DNA from: a virus
Strand: one strand, 5' to 3'
Length of the DNA stretch: 33,729 nucleotides
Virus record (IMG/VR): IMGVR_UViG_3300037247_000423
Location: 1 to 33,729 of that record
Part shown: positions 7,679 through 14,986 of the stretch, piece by piece
Position numbering within the stretch: position 1 is the first letter of the stretch
Layout of the letters: each line of letters opens with the position of its first letter
Made by a program: the position numbers and the translations under genes
Notes under the pieces: generated by a model
What the model saw: only the letters and a program-made list of their open reading frames with translations
Told to the model about the DNA's origin: nothing
Database searches by the model: none

Positions 7679-9097
7679 TTACTTGCGACGGCCCTTCTTC
7701 TTGGTTTTCTTCTTGGCAGTTGTCTTCTTCTTGGAAGCAGTCTTCTTCGAAGTTTTCTTCTTCGAAGTCGTCTTCTTCTTGGAAGCGCGCTTCTTTTTGG
7801 AGGCAGACTTCTTGGCCGCCTCTTCCTGCTCGCGCAAGAGCTTCTTCGCCCTACGCTTCGCAGAACGCGTATCCTTCACGTCCAAGTGCTCTTCGGCCCA
7901 CTCGGTAACAACGTGCTGGAAGACTTCCGAAGGATTATCCAGGCCCAGGCTTTCCGCCGCCGCGTTCATATACTCGGCGATGATCTGTCCTGCGTCCTCG
8001 GCCAACCGATACTTCAGGGTGATTCGCTTCACACGCTCGCCGGGAGTCGCACCCTTAACTGCGTAGGTTTCGCGAACCGTATCCTTCAGATCCTCGACGG
8101 ACGATGACTCGGCCAACTCGACAAGCTCTTCGGCATTCTCTGCCGACATGACACGAGAGACCTGTGCAGCCTTGGTCCAACCAAGCTCGGCAACCTTGTC
8201 GCCGCCGATACCGTACTTGTTGAACTTGGCGTAGATATCCACGAGGTACTGCGCCTTGCGGTACTCCAGGTTGAGTTCGTTGGAAACGAAATCAGCCCAA
8301 CCGCCCTTACCAGCGTACGCGCCCTTGTTGACATCCTTGTAGGCTTTGCTGATTTTGACGTGGTAGAGGATGCCGCCGAGTTTGTAGTCGGTAGCCATCG
8401 CTTCCTCGGCGTATTCCTGCGCCAGTTCCACGACATCATCGGCTGCGTTGACGAGATCCAGAATTTCCTGATCTTCCTCTTCTTCCGTGAGGATGATCAT
8501 GTCCTTGAGATCTGGATCTACCTCTTCCTCTTCCTCGTCATCGGCACGGGTAGCGAGCTTCTTCGAAGACTTCTTCTTTGTCTTCTTTTTTGACGAGGCT
8601 TTCTTCTTGCCCTTCTTTTTACTGACGCTTTTGTTTTTGGTTTTCTTCTTGCTGCGAGGGGCAGGCTCTTCCTCTTCTTCCTCGTCCTCGTCTTCGTCTT
8701 CTTCCTCTTCGCCTTCGTCCTCGTCACCCTCGTCCTCTTCTTCCTCATCTTCCTCTTCCTCGGACTCGGGCACGTCGCCGGAAATCTCATCGGCAAACAC
8801 GTCTACCAGGATGTGACTCGGGTTGGCTTTCGTCTCCCGCTTGTCTTCATCGAAGTCGGGATTCTCGGCGCGCAGAAGATACGCGGTCTCGTTGTCATCG
8901 CTCTCCTGAAGCGAAGCGATCTCGTAAACCTCGTCCTGCTCCAGCAGTTCGGCGTTATCGGGATACTCCTCTTCGGACTCGGCAGTGAAGCCAGTGAATA
9001 CGACTTCTTGCCCCTTCTTGAAAAGAGCCTTGGCAGGCTTCTTCGCCTTTGCCTTGCCCTTGACCTTCGCTTTGGATTTCGCTTTGGGTTTCGCCAT
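7679..9097 (-). CDS. Lys-rich, acidic-linker protein with histone-H1-like tail
   Basis: 472 residues, ATG 9097 with GGAGG 10 bases upstream. In order: a basic N terminus (1-22); a small globular part (25-105); an acidic run of Glu/Asp (about 108-142); a Lys/Ser-rich run (148-180); a second short acidic run; a helical central domain (about 225-345, with YKLGGILYHVKISKAYKD and KGGWADFVSNELNLEYRKAQYL) that resembles phage/plasmid DUF3102-like helical domains; and a C-terminal tail from about 425 of repeated SKKK/TSKK/TAKKK units like histone H1. I infer nucleic-acid binding or DNA compaction. Base composition is skewed by the Lys and Glu runs. Confidence 0.85.
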   Translation of the reverse strand: MAKPKAKSKAKVKGKAKAKKPAKALFKKGQEVVFTGFTAESEEEYPDNAELLEQDEVYEIASLQESDDNETAYLLRAENPDFDEDKRETKANPSHILVDVFADEISGDVPESEEEEDEEEEDEGDEDEGEEEEDEDEDEEEEEEPAPRSKKKTKNKSVSKKKGKKKASSKKKTKKKSSKKLATRADDEEEEEVDPDLKDMIILTEEEEDQEILDLVNAADDVVELAQEYAEEAMATDYKLGGILYHVKISKAYKDVNKGAYAGKGGWADFVSNELNLEYRKAQYLVDIYAKFNKYGIGGDKVAELGWTKAAQVSRVMSAENAEELVELAESSSVEDLKDTVRETYAVKGATPGERVKRITLKYRLAEDAGQIIAEYMNAAAESLGLDNPSEVFQHVVTEWAEEHLDVKDTRSAKRRAKKLLREQEEAAKKSASKKKRASKKKTTSKKKTSKKTASKKKTTAKKKTKKKGRRK

Positions 9098-9118
9098 GGA
9101 ATGTGGCCCTCCGTTTGA

Positions 9119-9148
9119 ACCTTACCAGTAAAGAGGGAATCTACGTTA
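9119..9148 (-). promoter_or_regulatory. extended -10 promoter
   Basis: Minus strand: ACTGG directly before TAAGGT (9119-9124), matching the TGG-TARGRT extended -10 of the other phage promoters, and GATTC is shared upstream. No good -35 is seen. The leader carries GGAGGGCCAC as in the AAA+ gene leader. Operator copy 3 lies about 55 bases upstream. Confidence 0.5.
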
Positions 9149-9177
9149 CACCCTCACCGCAAGTGATCATACCTGAA

Positions 9178-9193
9178 TTGCAATCGATTGCAA
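9178..9193. promoter_or_regulatory. 16-bp palindromic operator, copy 3
   Basis: Perfect TTGCAATCGATTGCAA in the 114-base gap between the RuvC-like gene and the Lys-rich protein gene, upstream of the extended -10 promoter. Its position would suit activation or upstream repression of that promoter. Confidence 0.7.
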
Positions 9194-9211
9194 ATGTTTT
9201 TTACCAGGAAC

Positions 9212-9754
9212 TTAATGAATATCACGTATCCATCCAGGCCGGATAAGCTCAAACTTCTCCAATGCCTCACGGCGCTTAGGGTCATAGTTCCTGGCCCTAC
9301 GGGGGTTCCAGTACGCCTCCCCCGCATGCATCAGTACAAAGGCGTCAGCTTCGTCCTCCTGCTCCACACGGTACCCCCAGCGCGTCATGATGTGCCCCTG
9401 GACCTGGGGCTTGGTGGAGTTACCGTTCCCGGTCGCGAACTTCTTGAGGCCCTTCGGCGAGACAATCAAAATAGGAATGCCCTTCTTCCAGAGCATCACC
9501 TTCACTAGCCCGCCCATTTCACCAGTCGAGTGCGCTCGCTGCATCTGAAATCGGCCCATCGAGTACCCTTCGATTACTACCTTGTCTGTGCCCTGTGCGT
9601 GGACAATATGCTCAATACAATTCCAGACGTACAACAGGCGCGGTAATCCCTTGTGCGACTTCGGTGTGATGATACCTGTATGGATTTCCCCTGCGTCATC
9701 ACGATACGCGAATCCGCTGGACGTAAGGCTGAGATCTAATCCGAGAACGTTCAT
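9212..9754 (-). CDS. RuvC-like Holliday junction resolvase
   Basis: 180 residues. ATG 9754 overlaps the stop of the Cas4-like gene as ATGA; a start at 9772 is possible but lacks that junction. RNase H-fold acidic residues are visible: D7 (GLDLSLTSSGFA), E62 (VVIEGYSMGR) and D134/D137 (EDEADAFVLMHAG). RuvC family enzymes are Mg2+-dependent and cut four-way junctions symmetrically. In phages they resolve recombination intermediates before packaging. Length fits. It is the last gene of the RecA, Hjc-like, Cas4-like series. Confidence 0.85.
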   Translation of the reverse strand: MNVLGLDLSLTSSGFAYRDDAGEIHTGIITPKSHKGLPRLLYVWNCIEHIVHAQGTDKVVIEGYSMGRFQMQRAHSTGEMGGLVKVMLWKKGIPILIVSPKGLKKFATGNGNSTKPQVQGHIMTRWGYRVEQEDEADAFVLMHAGEAYWNPRRARNYDPKRREALEKFELIRPGWIRDIH

Positions 9755-10671
9755 CCCGGCAGCGCGAAACACTGAATGGCAAAACTACATTTTTTAGCGG
9801 CCGGTGAGTTCATGTCCACACACGTTATGCGTGGTGGCAACCCGCCGCGTCTACGAGCACGTTTCAGATCCTTGGCGTCTCGCAAGTAATCTTTGATTCG
9901 ATGGAGTTGCGACGTGACGTTAATAATGAATTCCTTGTACGGTGAACCTATCTTGAATTCCTTCACCACGTACAATATTGAAGCGTTCTCATTGAGCGAA
10001 TAACCGGCCTCTCTCATGAGGAACCAATAGAGCACTACCTGGATAAGATGATCAGGAATGGGGCGCACCAGGGCCTCCCAATCCTTCTTATTGATGGATT
10101 TACACTCGATAACGTACAAGGCTCTGTTCTCGATGAATAGTAAATCCACGGAGCCGACGACCATGTACTTGTCGTTATGCACGACTATCTCGTGATAGTG
10201 AGTCAATCTGCTGTCGCATTTGCGGCACGAAGGCATCTGCTTGGCGACATTCAAAGTAGCTATGACTTCTTTGTCCTGGCACAGACAACGCCAACTACCG
10301 TACAGCTTCTCAGAGGCATTAGACATCAATCGAGTAGTAACGTAATCCTGGATAGCGCGGCCCTGCGCAAACGTTATACCACGTCCATCCCAAACAATCT
10401 CCGGCGTGAACGGTACCTCCAACTGATCGGACAACGCCATAGCGCGTGTGCATCGGTAAATCAAATCCGACGCATGCATGTACTTGCCTTCTCTGAACTG
10501 TTGGGGGGTAGGGTTGGTGTGAAGACAGGGTATAACGATCTCGCAAGGCTCAGCCTTCACGATTGTTCCCTTCCTCAAGCTCCGTCGCTTCCTAGACCGA
10601 TTCGACAGAACGCTATCTACATCCCCCTGACGCGTGTGTTGTTCTAGTACACGCCGCCTACGTTTTTTCAT
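9751..10671 (-). CDS. Cas4/RecB-type PD-(D/E)XK nuclease with Cys cluster
   Basis: 306 residues, ATG 10671 with AGGGG 5 bases upstream. The nuclease core has D176 (VVGSVDLLFIENRAL) and E189-x-K191 (YVIECKSIN). C74 (YRCTRAMAL) together with C284, C295 and C301 near the C terminus form the spacing expected for a Cas4/AddB-like 4Fe-4S cluster. A second Cys set, C129/C131 and C149/C152, lies within the core as a zinc-ribbon-like insertion, which is less usual. Likely a 5'-3' or 3'-5' DNA exonuclease for end resection. No CRISPR array or other cas gene is nearby, so a recombination role is favoured. The N terminus is Lys/Arg-rich. Confidence 0.82.
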   Translation of the reverse strand: MKKRRRRVLEQHTRQGDVDSVLSNRSRKRRSLRKGTIVKAEPCEIVIPCLHTNPTPQQFREGKYMHASDLIYRCTRAMALSDQLEVPFTPEIVWDGRGITFAQGRAIQDYVTTRLMSNASEKLYGSWRCLCQDKEVIATLNVAKQMPSCRKCDSRLTHYHEIVVHNDKYMVVGSVDLLFIENRALYVIECKSINKKDWEALVRPIPDHLIQVVLYWFLMREAGYSLNENASILYVVKEFKIGSPYKEFIINVTSQLHRIKDYLRDAKDLKRARRRGGLPPRITCVDMNSPAAKKCSFAIQCFALPG

Positions 10672-10858
10672 CCTCGCCCCTGTTCTTTTTCACCACATCT
10701 TTGATGCCCGCGAACCCATCATCGATTCTGCGCATCCTCTTCACCCAATTCTCGGCAGCCTGTCTCCGGAGAGCATACGCGTCAGGATCGGATCGCTCCA
10801 ATTCATCGAGAACCCGTTGGGCGTCCTGTATGATTTGTATATTGGTGCGCTTCTTCAT
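10658..10858 (-). CDS. small charged helical protein
   Basis: 66 residues. ATG 10858 is chosen because it overlaps the stop of the 32-residue membrane peptide gene as ATGA. Almost entirely helical and charged (IQIIQDAQRVLDELERSDP, ENWVKRMRRIDDGF). No family recognised. It overlaps the Cas4-like gene by 14 bases. Confidence 0.65.
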   Translation of the reverse strand: MKKRTNIQIIQDAQRVLDELERSDPDAYALRRQAAENWVKRMRRIDDGFAGIKDVVKKNRGEDEKT

Positions 10859-10953
10859 AGCATCAGCGAGATCAGCACCGCAGTAATCCCTAGCATCACA
10901 GTGATGCGCCACAGTATGGCCCAACCACCGTTCCCGCTAAACGGATTTTTCAT
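10855..10953 (-). CDS. 32-residue single-span membrane peptide
   Basis: Reads MKNPFSGNGG, then a hydrophobic span to ISLML. ATG 10953 has GGAGG 10 bases upstream; the stop overlaps the next ATG as ATGA, and the start overlaps the end of the Hjc-like gene. The junctions, ribosome binding site and hydrophobicity support a real gene, although it is very short. Function unknown. Confidence 0.6.
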   Translation of the reverse strand: MKNPFSGNGGWAILWRITVMLGITAVLISLML

Positions 10954-11302
10954 CTGCCCATTCCTCCGCAATCCATGTAGGGATCACGCACAGTTCTTTT
11001 ATCGGTCGCCCCACTTCATCCACGAACTCAATGATCATCATTGGCTCTTCGCGATTGGGGTAAGCTGCTTCTTCAATTTTAGTCCAATCAGATAATCGAA
11101 TAGAGAAAGATTTATGTCCAGTGGCTTTGGCTTCCACTCGGAAGATTCCACGGAATCGGCGTACATCTGCCTTATGAGTGGGACCGCTTCCGCTTCCGGG
11201 AGTTGGTATACCTCCCCTTCGTGCAATGTCACGTTCCTGTCTCGGAGAACGACGCTGTGCAGCATGCTTATTAGCATCACGAATCAACCTCTGTCTGCTC
11301 AT
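10937..11302 (-). CDS. Hjc-like PD-(D/E)XK endonuclease
   Basis: 121 residues; ATG 11302 overlaps the previous stop as ATGA. It has the compact Hjc-like nuclease pattern: E23 (RQERDIARR), a glycine/serine loop (TPGSGSG) before D46 (HKADVRRF), and E57-x-K59 (FRVEAKATGHKSFSI), then a strand-rich end. Archaeal and phage relatives cut Holliday junctions or act as structure-specific nucleases. Together with the RuvC-like gene it gives this phage two candidate junction resolvases. Confidence 0.8.
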   Translation of the reverse strand: MSRQRLIRDANKHAAQRRSPRQERDIARRGGIPTPGSGSGPTHKADVRRFRGIFRVEAKATGHKSFSIRLSDWTKIEEAAYPNREEPMMIIEFVDEVGRPIKELCVIPTWIAEEWADEKSV

Positions 11303-11529
11303 GGCCGTGGAATGAATTCGTTCTCTTCAAGCACTTCCTTGAGTCTGTCCCGTACGTATTCACCCACAGTATGATCAGTGAGCGTAGCCCTGATACCCTC
11401 ACATAGTCGCCGGTTCTTGTTGCCCAAATCAACGACCTTCAACTCCTGGTGCCCGAACATCGCTTTCAATGCGACGTACGATTCATGATCTCCCTGCATT
11501 GCTTTATTCAGCATGGCATCTAAGTTCAT
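11299..11529 (-). CDS. hypothetical small protein
   Basis: 76 residues; ATG 11529 overlaps the recA-like stop as ATGA, and the gene ends by overlapping the Hjc-like start as ATGA. Mostly helical and acidic (MLNKAMQGDHESYVALKAMFG, YVRDRLKEVLEENEF). No family recognised. Its position between recombinase and nuclease suggests an accessory role in recombination, which is only inference. Confidence 0.7.
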   Translation of the reverse strand: MNLDAMLNKAMQGDHESYVALKAMFGHQELKVVDLGNKNRRLCEGIRATLTDHTVGEYVRDRLKEVLEENEFIPRP

Positions 11530-12665
11530 ATTATTGTCCTGATAAATTCCCGACTCATCCCCAGATGCTCGGCTTGTTCTTGAATCAGCTTACAACGCAA
11601 CGCCCAATATAGTTCGGGTTCGTCGCGCAAAGCCTGTACGGTCTCAGTGTTCTTCTTGAACCGCATACGCGTGTCATCGAAATCCAGTACCTTCGCCGCA
11701 GTGCCTTCCCCCGAATAGAAACCCATCTTCTTCGCGTAGGTCAGCAGTGTGGCCGAATCATCGATATCGCCTTCACGTAGGCCAGCGTCGTCATCGTCAA
11801 TGCGTTGCAGCGTGAACTCACCCACGCGTGGCCCCGCATTACATTTGTTCTTGATAATCGTGTAGGAGTGATCGTTGGTAATGACATCCTCGATATCCCG
11901 CGAATCTTTGCCCTTGTTTTCTTTGTTCTTGATGATGAACTGGACCGACGTGCAATACTCCATGGCCTTGCCGCCGACCACAATACGTGGGTCTCCGTAG
12001 CCACCGATGCGGTTCCTGAACTGACTGGTGTAGAAGTTCGTAATCCAATGCCCGCGCTTACGTTCTTTGATCAGCGCCGATGTCATCTTGCGCACAAAGC
12101 GAGCAATGAGTCTCGCCTGCACTGCAATGAATGCATCCTCGACACTAGCATCAATCTCGGCCATCGGTGTCATAGCTGCGATGCTGTCAGTGATCACCAT
12201 GGAGATTTCTTTGCTCTCCACCATAGCAATACCAACATCAGCCGCCATCTCCCCTGTCTCGCACTCAATTACAATCAACTGATCCAGGTCTACGCCTAGC
12301 TTGTGTGCGAATACTTTATCGAACGTACCCTCTGCGTCGATCAGTACAACGCTTTTGTCGGGGTACAACTGTTGTGCGCTAGCCGTTACTTTACTAGCAA
12401 CAAGAGACTTCCCGGCATGTCGCTCACCCACGACCATAGAGCTACGGTTGTGAGGTATGCCCCCCAGTAAACTAAAATCGAGAATGAAAGCCCCAGTGCT
12501 AATACGAAGAGGCTGGCGTACCTCTCTCGCCAATCTGACTGTCTCCGGTCCATAACGTTTGCGGACAGCGTTAAGCGTCTCTCCGATTTCTCCTCTTTCG
12601 TGTTTTGCTTTTACTTTTCTTTTTGACTTTCTTTTTGCGCGAGTGCGTGGCTGGCGGGCCATCAT
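11526..12665 (-). CDS. RecA/UvsX-like recombinase
   Basis: 379 residues, ATG 12665 or the adjacent ATG 12662, with AGAGGA just upstream. It forms filaments on ssDNA and drives strand exchange. Walker A is GERHAGKS (80-87); LIDAEGTFDKVFAHKLGVD (108-126) parallels the RecA segment after Walker A; Walker B is MVITDSIAAMTPMAEID (156-172). The N-terminal 25 residues are Lys/Arg-rich and absent from standard RecA. The first about 95 bases are also coding for the end of the upstream gene in another frame. Adjacent nucleases and helicase fit a phage recombination-dependent replication pathway. Confidence 0.9.
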   Translation of the reverse strand: MMARQPRTRAKRKSKRKVKAKHERGEIGETLNAVRKRYGPETVRLAREVRQPLRISTGAFILDFSLLGGIPHNRSSMVVGERHAGKSLVASKVTASAQQLYPDKSVVLIDAEGTFDKVFAHKLGVDLDQLIVIECETGEMAADVGIAMVESKEISMVITDSIAAMTPMAEIDASVEDAFIAVQARLIARFVRKMTSALIKERKRGHWITNFYTSQFRNRIGGYGDPRIVVGGKAMEYCTSVQFIIKNKENKGKDSRDIEDVITNDHSYTIIKNKCNAGPRVGEFTLQRIDDDDAGLREGDIDDSATLLTYAKKMGFYSGEGTAAKVLDFDDTRMRFKKNTETVQALRDEPELYWALRCKLIQEQAEHLGMSREFIRTII

Positions 12666-13008
12666 CTTCGTCCTCTTCTAAAGGTTCCCCAAGATACTTG
12701 TCGCATTCAATGTCCAGCCGCTCCGCTACAAACTCGGCTGTCACTTCCATTTGCTCTGCTAACTGTTCACGGTAGCAGGGTATGCTTGCACCAACATCCA
12801 CTCGCAAAGATTCATACTCGCGAATCTTTTTCGTTACACCAGCACCTACACGCACGTAAGCAGGTTCCACATCAAAAACCTGCACTTCTATCTCCTCCGA
12901 CTCTTCCAATTCTTCATCAGGCTCCCCCGGCCGACAGATACGTGCGTGCACCCATATCTTGCCCTCGGCAGTCTGACGATCCACCTTCACCTTTCGTCGC
13001 GTTCTCAT
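12571..13008 (-). CDS. hypothetical protein with basic C-terminal tail
   Basis: 145 residues; ATG 13008 overlaps the upstream stop as TAATG. Residues 1-65 are beta-rich (RKVKVDRQTAEGKIWVHARI, EIEVQVFDVEPAYVRVGAG). The middle is helical and acidic, and the last 25 residues are Lys/Arg-rich (RKKKVKKKSKSKTRKRR). It resembles nothing I can name; composition suggests nucleic-acid or recombinase contact. It overlaps recA by about 95 bases. Confidence 0.75.
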   Translation of the reverse strand: MRTRRKVKVDRQTAEGKIWVHARICRPGEPDEELEESEEIEVQVFDVEPAYVRVGAGVTKKIREYESLRVDVGASIPCYREQLAEQMEVTAEFVAERLDIECDKYLGEPLEEDEDDGPPATHSRKKKVKKKSKSKTRKRRNRRDA

Positions 13009-13565
13009 TACATGTGGGCTTCCCTATAAGCTGACACTACCTCATGCAAACGATCCACCGTATCCGTATGCGTCTGCTTGAGGTACGTGTACTCGTTCTC
13101 GTGCTCAATCAGAATTCTTGCAATCGATTGCAATTCTCCTTTCGTATAATGCTTATGTCCCTTCACCGTATCGGTGGCGACAGGCTCCGGGATGATGCCC
13201 TGTTGAATCCACCGCTTCAGCGTAAGCAGAGCTTTGCCTAACGCATCCGCAGCTTCAGGAATAGAGTATACCTCGTGTACCTGCACGATATCTCCGTCAT
13301 CCAAATGCACGATGACTTCTTTGTCTATTCCTTCCTTGAGAAGCCTGCCCTCGGCAGCGAGATCAGAATCAACTTTGTCACGACGACTGTAGTAATGCGC
13401 GCGGGCAGCACGACGCTGCTCCTCGGCATAGTCTACGTCTGTATCGTAAAGCTCCCGTCGTTGGTCGTTCCTATTCTCAGAAGCTTGAGCCGTTTCGAGT
13501 TGTCGCTGGCCTCTCGTTTTAGCTCCCCTGCGTCTCGACGTTGAACGCCCTTGTCGGGATGCCAT
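13008..13565 (-). CDS. MerR-like helix-turn-helix DNA-binding protein
   Basis: 185 residues. ATG 13565 is chosen because GGAGG lies 7 bases upstream, although the gene then overlaps the SF2 helicase by 133 bases. Residues 99-150 look like a MerR-type winged helix: VYSIPEAADALGKALLTLKRWIQQGIIPEP, then GHKHYTKGELQSIARIL. A coiled coil follows (152-180), usual for dimerisation. The first 40 residues are Arg/Ser/Gln-rich. Operator copy 4 lies inside the coding region, encoding LQSIA. It is a candidate regulator for the palindromes, but MerR operators are usually spaced differently. Confidence 0.78.
   Translation of the reverse strand: MASRQGRSTSRRRGAKTRGQRQLETAQASENRNDQRRELYDTDVDYAEEQRRAARAHYYSRRDKVDSDLAAEGRLLKEGIDKEVIVHLDDGDIVQVHEVYSIPEAADALGKALLTLKRWIQQGIIPEPVATDTVKGHKHYTKGELQSIARILIEHENEYTYLKQTHTDTVDRLHEVVSAYREAHM
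13118..13133. promoter_or_regulatory. 16-bp palindromic operator, copy 4 (intragenic)
   Basis: Perfect TTGCAATCGATTGCAA within the MerR-like gene; GAATT/TTC bases extend the symmetry slightly. No promoter was seen next to it. Confidence 0.65.
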
Positions 13566-14986
13566 CGGAATACCTCCACATTGCTTTTCACCAGTTCCGC
13601 TATCCGATTCGCGAATTGGTACTCCGCGCGGTACGAACTGATATCTCTCATTGTAATCCATATCGGCACCTTTTTACCTTTACCTAATCGTAGGATACGG
13701 CCGTGTGTTTGCTCAAACCCAGATCGCGGAGTGCAGTCTAGTCCAGCACTCAAACGCGGTACGTCTACTCCTTTGTGGAAGATAGCGTACGTCGCGAAGA
13801 TTATTTGTCGTCCCTTCGCTTCATCCAGTTTGGCTTTCGATGCTCGCTTCTTCACCATCTGCATCATCACAGGGGTATATTCGCACCCCTTCTCCAAGAA
13901 ATCAGGTTTGCGGATAGGCTTCAAGTCCTTCGCATACTTGTATATATGCCTGTGCGCCGTACATAGGCCCATTGCTTCTTGGGGAATACCACTGTACAAA
14001 CAGAGCGCCATCAAAGCTTCAAGTTGCTCGATGCGATCAGAGATGATCAGTGAGTCTCGTTCGTAGTCGTAGAGGTATCTGATAACTTTAGCGAGCAAAA
14101 GATTGCGCACACCGTCACCGGCAATCTCATTGATAAATCGTCCAGTCTTCGGCGATATATTCGCATACCAACTGTACACGGTATCGCTTTCGAGGTAGTA
14201 AACTTTGGATGGTCGATGCTTGGTCTTAGTCTTCACCTTCACCGATCCAATATGCCACTTGATGATTTTACCAAGTGCCCCATTACGTGGCGTGGCTGTA
14301 ACACCGAATCGTGCCTGCGCAGGAAATTTGTAAAGCACCTGATTAAACTGCGGTGCTCCGGTACCGTGGCACTCATCGAATACCACCGTACCGAAGGCCC
14401 GTCGTACGCTCATCGGGAGTTTTCGGTTGTAAAGTGTTTGCAGCATAGCGACCGTAAAGAAGTCATCGGAGATGTCAGTCTTGGTTCCTTGGATGATACC
14501 TACCTCATCAGAAGAGATACCGAAATGTTGTTCGATGCGCTCTGCCCATTGGTCGCGCAAAAAATTTGTATCCACAACGATCAGTGTCGTGCGCCCAAGT
14601 TGGCGTGCTACCTCCAAAGCCATGACTGTTTTACCTGTGGCGGCCTTCGATTGCATCTGCACATCGAAATCATACTTGCTGGCAAGCACCATCTCCGCGA
14701 CAGGTTTGACTTGCTCGTGCCATAATTTAATCGGCGGCAAGTCGCGCAGTTCCCCCCCTCTGCATGTACGATCCTCAACTGCTATCCCCCAACGTTCACA
14801 GAGTTTTATTCCATAGTCACGCGGCAGATAGATCCAGTTACGGTTCTGCCTGTAAGACTTCAACGTCAAAGGAACCTGTTCGCCGGGTTCCCATACCTTT
14901 ACCGTGAGTTCCCGGCGAACAGAAGGTAGCCCCGGCGTTAACCGGGGCAACCGAAGGCTACCTGCAATGATTGCGGGTTCTAACAC
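13433..14986 (-). CDS. SF2 DNA helicase (UvsW/RAD3-XPB-like)
   Basis: 517 residues. The start is GTG 14986, directly after the stop of the ssDNA-binding gene, so translation is probably coupled; no later start has a ribosome binding site. Motif I is KAATGKT (114-120), motif II DECH (204-207), motif III VTATPR (229-234), and the C-terminal RecA domain has FEQTHGRILRLGKGKK for motif VI. T4 UvsW-like enzymes remodel branched DNA and R-loops during recombination-dependent replication. Residues 5-40 are encoded by two strong inverted repeats. The last 133 bases also encode the start of the MerR-like gene. Confidence 0.88.
   Translation of the reverse strand: MLEPAIIAGSLRLPRLTPGLPSVRRELTVKVWEPGEQVPLTLKSYRQNRNWIYLPRDYGIKLCERWGIAVEDRTCRGGELRDLPPIKLWHEQVKPVAEMVLASKYDFDVQMQSKAATGKTVMALEVARQLGRTTLIVVDTNFLRDQWAERIEQHFGISSDEVGIIQGTKTDISDDFFTVAMLQTLYNRKLPMSVRRAFGTVVFDECHGTGAPQFNQVLYKFPAQARFGVTATPRNGALGKIIKWHIGSVKVKTKTKHRPSKVYYLESDTVYSWYANISPKTGRFINEIAGDGVRNLLLAKVIRYLYDYERDSLIISDRIEQLEALMALCLYSGIPQEAMGLCTAHRHIYKYAKDLKPIRKPDFLEKGCEYTPVMMQMVKKRASKAKLDEAKGRQIIFATYAIFHKGVDVPRLSAGLDCTPRSGFEQTHGRILRLGKGKKVPIWITMRDISSYRAEYQFANRIAELVKSNVEVFRWHPDKGVQRRDAGELKREASDNSKRLKLLRIGTTNDGSFTIQT
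14876..14963 (-). repeat. two strong stem-loops in the 5' coding part of the helicase gene
   Basis: Stem 1 has perfect 12-base arms (14876-14887 / 14911-14922, CTGTTCGCCGGG) around a 23-base loop. Stem 2 is AGGTAG+CCCCGG (14924-14935) with CCGGGG (14942-14947) and CTACCT (14958-14963), a 12-bp stem with a 10-base bulge. They start about 23 bases after the GTG start. Possible roles are control of helicase translation or partial termination between the ssDNA-binding gene and the helicase. Confidence 0.6.

Noticed and set aside
8487-8816. Plus-strand frame rich in Ser/Phe opposite the Lys/Glu-rich gene
   Set aside because: A shadow of the AAG/GAA-rich coding strand; Ser and Phe runs are the complement of Glu and Lys codons. 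The same holds for 7650-8066 and 14904-15395.
9751-10671. Reading the Cas4-like gene as part of a CRISPR-Cas system
   Set aside because: No array, cas1 or cas2 nearby; genes on both sides are recombination genes.
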